A DNA stretch of 64,000 nt. Origin: Amphiduros pacificus. Lineage: Eukaryota; Annelida; Polychaeta; Phyllodocida; Hesionidae. The stretch spans positions 21,775,704 through 21,839,703 of the forward strand of contig OX439005.1 in assembly GCA_949316495.1 (NCBI GenBank). The letters run 5' to 3'. The position numbers were made by a program, and so were the translations under genes. Under the pieces are notes generated by a model, which worked only from the letters and a program-made list of their open reading frames with translations, was not told the origin of the DNA and did no database searches. Below, one piece after another: positions 60,201-64,000 of this stretch. The number at the start of each line of letters is the position of its first letter. Position 1 is the first letter of the stretch.

Positions 60201-63200
60201 CTTTAAGGAACAGATTTCCAAGATTATTCAGGAATAAATTTCTAAGATTTTCTTTTTTCCCTTTCTTTAAAACAAAATTACACTTCTGGCTTTAAAAGTA
60301 TATCAACAAATGGTTGTGTCTTCGAACACAAACTAACTACAGAATGAATGGTGTGGTTTGTATGTGCAAATTGCTAGCTTTATCTAGGGTTGAGGTGTTT
60401 ATTCTTTTAGTTATTAAAAACAAAATATGTGCAATAACATTTTTTTCTATCATAATATTTTTTTTATTATTATTATTTTATTTGGGGGCTTATATTTAAT
60501 TAGGATATTCTTTTAAAGAACAAAACAAGGGGTTAGTTATGCCACATGAGGGATGGTACATATATTTGATGGTATGCGGATATACAATATTTACCCATCA
60601 TCATTCACGTCGTCTTTCCTTTCATGCAAAACAATGTCAAAGAAGCAGTTATTATTAAAATCAACACCATACAAAGATATGTTAGTTTTGTTATAGTTCA
60701 CATGTTCGATCTGTTAAACATTAAGTTGCAATATTTACATTAAATGTTATTATTAGATATTTATATTAATTGTGGGTTTTAACTGTGGGTTGTCATCTCA
60801 GTATCGAAACATAAGAGAGAAATGCAACTCAGATAAAAAGAAATACTTCAGATAAACCAAATCTAAAGAGATAATCAAGTACTTTTGATGAAAATAATGT
60901 AAAATTTTCAACATTTTGGAAAATTAATAGATTTTAGACAATCATAATTTTGAGAGAATTCACTGAACAGATCAATTTTTTTTAAATTGAGAGTTGATAA
61001 CATTAATATTTTAATACAGAGTCAGTCAGCGATCAAACACACAAAATGTTTGTATCAAAATGATTTCAAGTATTCTTAAGTATCTCCATGATCTCACATC
61101 ACATTTAAGACATGAGACATAAAAGCAGCAATATTAATTCAAAAGTTAGTAGTCATAAAATATTTTCACATTATCTGAAAAGCATTATCTTTAATCAGAC
61201 ACATCAAATCACTACTATCAACTTATAGCCAATGAACTACACCCAAAAATTGGAATCACTGCAATAAAATAATGACCTCACCTTCTGACCCAAGGTCGTC
61301 TCACGATGAGTCTGCGGTGTTCATCAAATGTCACTTCTATTTCTTCTGCAGTGCTTGGAGGTGAGTGGGAGGGGCGAATGTGGCAACTACAAAACAAAAC
61401 ATAACCCCATGGGTTGATACCTCTGCTGACTTAAATATAAAAACACATGAACTGAGATAAAGTGTAACTAGCAAACAGGTTATGGTTTTCCATACAAGAT
61501 CCCAATTCAGTTTTGATATATTCATTGTTATCTTGTAAATCATTATCTTGTTACCAATGCAATATTTCATACACAAAATTTGTGATCTTAAGGTCGCAGG
61601 GGCAAAATAAAACTGACAGTGCACAACTCCACCTTGTGGTTTGTTTGTTTTGTTTGATGGGGTTTTACATCACTTTCAACATTGTTTCAGTCATTTCGTG
61701 ATGAGACCTACTTGTAGCAGATATAGTGCTGCCTCACTGAATTGTCATGTCGCAGGTCCTTGACATGACCACCCACCCGGTCACAGATTTACAAGGACAA
61801 CGGGTTAACCCTTTGGCACGGGCCTCAGCTCATGTGTGAAATTGTATCATAAATTCAATCTCGGCATGGCCGGGGATCGAACCCACGACCTTTGGATCAC
61901 CACAGAGGAACTGGTGCTAATAAGCTGGCGCTCTAACCAGCTGCACCACGCCCGTGGCCCGCACCTTGTGGTTGTCAATATTTATTATCTTAGTTAATCG
62001 TTCATGAGACCTTCTCCTTTAGGTATTAGTAGGCAAGAAGTTTTATTTTCAAAGGTCTAATATATGTATTTTCTACTAGGTTCAGTTCTTTTTCCATTTT
62101 GTTATGGTTTTTTCAAAAATCTAATAGCTATCACTAAGTTGTCAAGGAGGCTGCCATATTTTATAACACATAAATATTAGCCAATGAGAATCGAGATGAC
62201 AAGTTGGCACCAAATTTGATATGTAACATGCATTTCGATCGGTCAAAATCATCATCTGTTCAAGTCTGCTCTTGAAATGGATTTAAAGGATCATTTAAGA
62301 AGAAATGTTCACAAACATTACAAAAAAGCAATGATAAGTACAACTCTAAGGCCATTGACATATGTTTATTCAATTTTAATGGTTGTGAGATTTTGCATGC
62401 AAACAAATTTTGAATTCAAGGTCAATGTGTCAAGGTCAAAGGTCACATGACTAAGAAAGTAAGACGAGGAACAGCTATGACCTAAGACATTTCTGTATAC
62501 CAAGTTTTAATTTCCTCTTATAAGTGGTTGCTAAGATAAGCCTTGAGGTCTTCCTTGAGGTACCTGACTTAGATATACTCGCTCTATGCAGGCCTTGAGG
62601 TCTGCCTTAAGGTACTGACTTAGATATACTCACTCTATGAAAGTCTTGAGGTCTTCCTTGAGGTACCTGACTTAGATATACTCACTCTATGAAAGTCTTG
62701 AGGTCTTCCTTGAGGTACCTGACCCAGGCCTTCTCCAGCAGGGCCACAGCTTGTTCCTTTGCTGGGTTGAAGAGGGAAGCAGCGATGAAGTCTCTGGATG
62801 TCAGCAGCTGCTGGTGCATCTTATCACGGTCTCCAGGATCAGCACCTTGTCAATGCAAAACATAAGTTTGTTTTTTTGAGGTTTGCATCTCTTCAAACAT
62901 TATTTCAGTCATGTCCTGACAAGACCTACTTAGAGCAGTAACTGACTGAATTGTCATGTTTCAGGTCCATGACATGACAACCCACCTGGTCAGAGAAAAC
63001 CCTTCAGGCACAGGCCTTAGCTCATATGAGAAATTGCAAGATAAATTCAATGCTGATATGGCTAGGCATACAACCCACAACATTTGGGTCAATGCTAAAG
63101 ATAAGTGACACCACACTGAAATATTTGGCAGATATCTTCAAATAAAGGGATATAAATATCTTTGGTTGATAATACACATTTTGAATTATAAAATTAGTCT

Positions 63201-63770
63201 CTCTCTACTTCATTTATTGGTACAATTTTCAGTCAGGACTATGACATCATTTCAGTGTGTGACCATAACTCAGGCATTTAATAAAGGGTTGATATTTAGA
63301 GCATTTTATCATGCAATGAAGGTAGAGGTAGATAGAAACACAACTACAGTTTGGTTATGCAGAGAATCCGGTGGAATCTACACCAGGCTTTATTAAATTC
63401 ATCATGATATTTGGAGCCTATATGTTATCTGTTGTCTGGACTGATTATGATTTATTGTATGAGGGAATAACTATCACTGGGGTGTATCTTCATACAACTT
63501 CTGACATAGTGGCACACAACTTTACTGTGACCGCTGAACTCTGAGCTTTCCCCTTCTGTCTACATTGATAAATCATTGTTTAATTAGAAAATGTCCCTCC
63601 ACTGTTTCTCACCTATAGAGTTTGGTCCATCTATGGAGATATATTTGTTGAAGATGTGCCATGCGTGTACCATACGTAGCAAGCGGTCGGCCGACCTGTC
63701 TTCCGCTGCTCCGTACTCAGTCACATCCTCCCAGAACAACAGGTTAGACAGCAAATACATGTCATCTTGC
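39217..63770 (-). CDS. RGS22: RGS22 orthologue (regulator of G-protein signalling 22), 5' part outside window
   Basis: Exons in transcript order: 63613-63770, 62686-62845, 61282-61386, 60595-60710, 57639-57846, 57421-57530, 57153-57311, 56620-56779, 56198-56317, 54785-55828, 53935-53979, (53525-53542, 52552-52569), 51926-51952, 50855-50920, 49865-50056, 49390-49488, 44928-45111, 44721-44771, 43281-43432, 40190-40301 and 39217-39386: about 1,150 residues. It aligns with remembered human RGS22 through three RGS-type regions; PPALQIDI and the adjoining helices are shared. RGS22 is a cilium- and testis-associated protein with several RGS boxes. Phases match at nearly every junction; the join 61282 to 60710 is off by one base unless the donor is moved to an inner GTGAGA. 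The C-terminus carries basic sites RKAS and MRRGS, kinase-like. Three of its introns or ends hold boundary-spanning repeats or duplicated microexons. Confidence 0.88.
39400..40185. other. RGS22 last intron
   Basis: Includes a short reversed LINE 3'-end fragment near 39719-39770 (GTATAGTGCCATTTC). No exon seen. Confidence 0.4.
41396..41641. repeat. 35-bp minisatellite
   Basis: Seven near-identical 35-bp units (GGATTCCCTGTTTATAATTC, CAACATGCCATGGTA) in the RGS22 intron between exons 43281-43432 and 40190-40301. It does not touch a splice site. Confidence 0.95.
44928..50056 (-). CDS. RGS22: RGS22 C-terminal RGS box (exons 49865-50056, 49390-49488, 44928-45111)
   Basis: Three exons read continuously in phase 0 and give one RGS domain. 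Helices visible are [68 protein letters not shown], and [20 protein letters not shown]. In human RGS22 the matching span runs from RQFQRFVALKGD to FKFWPKF. RGS boxes bind activated G-alpha and speed GTP hydrolysis, though several RGS22 boxes have diverged. The 4.3-kb intron between the second and third exons is almost wholly a tandem array of the second exon's 3' end. Confidence 0.88.
45225..49389 (-). repeat. 4.2-kb array of an RGS22 exon end plus 5' splice site
   Basis: About 65-70 units, mostly 65-67 bp with a second class of about 48 bp that lacks the middle. Each long unit repeats the last codons of exon 49390-49488 ([17 protein letters not shown]), the donor GTAAGATA and a few intron bases. 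The genuine exon is at the high-coordinate edge; all others are intronic. Many units have the donor GT changed to CT (plus strand CTTAGCTG instead of CTTACCTG), so a large subset could not splice. Open frames through it are mere consequences of the coding-derived unit. Confidence 0.93.
49489..49864. other. RGS22 intron, nothing recognised
   Basis: AT-rich with normal splice ends. Confidence 0.5.
51000..51270. repeat. 31-bp minisatellite
   Basis: About nine 31-bp units (CATCACAATCTGCACCGTGC, ACTGAAGGATG) in the intron upstream of RGS22 exon 50855-50920. It starts about 80 bp outside the acceptor and does not repeat exon sequence. Confidence 0.95.
52552..52569 (-). CDS. RGS22: Candidate RGS22 microexon (copy A)
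   Basis: Eighteen bases, TNKVAK in phase 0, between acceptor TCTTCCAG and donor GTAAGT. Neighbouring short exons (53935-53979, [15 protein letters not shown]; 51926-51952, ITKDPPVPK) are also phase 0, so it would slot in without a shift. Supported by splice sites and by its conserved twin, not by homology. Confidence 0.5.
53525..53542 (-). CDS. RGS22: Candidate RGS22 microexon (copy B)
   Basis: Same six residues TNKVAK, with the same TCTTCCAG acceptor and GTAAGT donor as the copy at 52552-52569; one synonymous difference (ACT versus ACA for Thr). Flanking intron sequence has diverged more. Confidence 0.5.
53935..53979 (-). CDS. RGS22: RGS22 lysine-rich short exon
   Basis: Forty-five bases encoding [15 protein letters not shown], phase 0 both sides, acceptor AACCAG and donor GTATAA. 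The basic run resembles a nuclear-localisation or microtubule-binding patch. Host-gene assignment depends on its neat fit between exons 54785-55828 and 51926-51952. Confidence 0.6.
54785..55828 (-). CDS. RGS22: RGS22 large disordered exon
   Basis: A single 1,044-base exon, phase 0 both sides, encoding 348 residues rich in Ser, Asn, Gln, Lys and Gly. Landmarks are [33 protein letters not shown], and [18 protein letters not shown]. It lies between RGS regions and has no counterpart I can place in human RGS22, so it is probably a lineage-specific linker. The ATG at 55852 is in the intron; the acceptor at 55829-55830 (CATTCAG) makes [10 protein letters not shown] the exon start. The upstream exon 56198-56317 ends in phase 0, as required. 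Confidence 0.8.
55829..56197. other. RGS22 intron, nothing recognised
   Basis: AT-rich with normal splice ends. Confidence 0.5.
56620..57846 (-). CDS. RGS22: RGS22 middle RGS region and coiled-coil (exons 57639-57846 to 56620-56779)
   Basis: Exon 57639-57846 reads [20 protein letters not shown] with a long basic helix ([20 protein letters not shown]), a probable coiled coil. Exon 57421-57530 is acidic ([16 protein letters not shown]). Exons 57153-57311 and 56620-56779 form an RGS box: [54 protein letters not shown], and [16 protein letters not shown]. This matches the human RGS22 block around FEHFRQFLETHSSSMDLMCW. All four junction phases agree. Confidence 0.88.
58790..59745. repeat. 15-bp minisatellite
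   Basis: About 62 units of CTTATCTATGCCGGG with T/G, A/G and C/T variants, in the RGS22 intron between exons 60595-60710 and 57639-57846. It gives a long plus-strand frame (MPGLS repeats) and, in the gene's sense direction, a long open frame of [10 protein letters not shown] repeats from about 59443 to 58746. Flanking exons join in phase without it, so it is taken as intronic. Confidence 0.95.
59770..60170 (-). mobile_element. CR1/L2-type LINE, 3' end fragment
   Basis: The minus strand reads the C-terminal end of a LINE polyprotein: [47 protein letters not shown] and [20 protein letters not shown], then a 3' UTR with CAGACATAGTCTGAAATAGC and a short TA-rich end. 5'-truncated and dead. It lies in an RGS22 intron. 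Confidence 0.8.
61642..61961 (-). mobile_element. tRNA-derived SINE with target duplication
   Basis: The minus strand opens GTGGTGCAGCTGGTTAGAGC (A box near 61927-61946), has B box GTGGGTTCGATCCCCGG (61870-61886), a body shared with 34390-34984, and a 3' end of CAAACAAAACAAAC. CACCTTGTGGTT is duplicated at 61630-61641 and 61962-61973. The clean duplication and intact boxes suggest a fairly young copy. Confidence 0.9.
62530..62685 (-). repeat. 55-bp array of an RGS22 exon end plus 5' splice site
   Basis: About three extra copies of the 3' end of exon 62686-62845 ([11 protein letters not shown] codons) with donor GTGAGTATATC and a few intron bases. Copies farther from the exon are more diverged, and the outermost one has a changed donor context (GCGAGT). 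This looks like an early or decaying stage of the same process as the 4.2-kb array. Confidence 0.85.
62870..63115 (-). mobile_element. Old copy of the SINE family
   Basis: Body matches 61642-61961 in the same orientation (CAGTCATGTCCTGACAAGAC, CTGACTGAATTGTCATGTTT, GGCCTTAGCTCATATGAGAA) but the tRNA-like head near 63050-63110 is badly diverged. Older than its neighbour. Confidence 0.7.
63116..63612. other. RGS22 intron, nothing recognised
   Basis: No exon or repeat supported. Confidence 0.45.
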
Positions 63771-64000
63771 CTTAAAAACAACATAATGACATGCATAAGT
63801 AATGTGGAGTCAAACTTTAATTTTCCAGGATTCATTATATGATAATCAACTTATAACCTATTTGATTGATATTCAGGTTGTACCTTTTCCTGTGATATTC
63901 AGACTGTGCCTTATTCTGCGATTTGTACTTTGATTTATTTCAAGGCAATATAACTCAACATGATGTGGTATATGGGAATTAGAATACATGTTCCTTATGA

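Noticed and set aside
61850-61961. A genuine tRNA gene
   Set aside because: A and B boxes are present but the cloverleaf does not close and the sequence continues into a SINE body with a target duplication.

Overview
This is an AT-rich animal nuclear sequence, most likely from a marine lophotrochozoan such as a bivalve mollusc. That placement is an inference from CR1/L2-type LINEs, tRNA-derived SINEs, many MITEs, abundant intronic minisatellites, secreted Kunitz and trypsin genes and a ciliary-type RGS22 gene. All host genes are split by GT-AG introns, so the exon models below were built by reading domains and matching splice phases.

Layout. 1-9.8 kb is a transposon yard: a dispersed repeat, a 5'-truncated minus-strand LINE (about 1.05-4.65 kb), a 27-bp minisatellite, and a plus-strand CR1/L2-like LINE (about 5.98-9.77 kb) whose single ORF is interrupted by a 738-bp MITE. 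10.08-18.15 kb (+) is a four-exon EXPERA/emopamil-binding-family membrane protein gene with a C-terminal KKSQ; its introns hold a TA-flanked MITE, a second copy of the dispersed repeat, an inverted-repeat pair, a decayed hAT transposase and a 1-kb TIR element. 19.2-19.9 kb is a LINE 3' fragment. 21.9-29.0 kb (-) is a secreted mosaic serine protease: signal peptide, two copies of an unnamed extracellular module, a Pro/Thr linker and a trypsin domain with a complete catalytic triad. 29.9-33.3 kb (+) encodes a secreted protein with two Kunitz domains and an eight-cysteine C-terminal domain. 35.3-36.5 kb (+) encodes a small secreted paralogue carrying only that eight-cysteine domain. 39.2 kb to beyond the right-hand part of the window (-) is the 3' part of an RGS22 orthologue, about 20-22 exons.

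The most striking pattern is that six minisatellites lie exactly across functional boundaries of host genes. Four repeat an exon 3' end plus its 5' splice site (protease, Kunitz gene, RGS22 twice), one repeats a 3' splice site plus the exon start (Kunitz gene), and one repeats the last codons plus stop codon (RGS22). In every case the true coding copy is at the edge and the extra copies extend into non-coding sequence. In the Kunitz gene both ends of the same intron are amplified. A neutral explanation is that a tandem duplication across a boundary leaves the mRNA unchanged if the outermost site is used, so such duplications can be tolerated and amplified; whether the extra sites are used is testable.

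No tRNA, rRNA, CRISPR array, or LTR/virus-like element was recognised.
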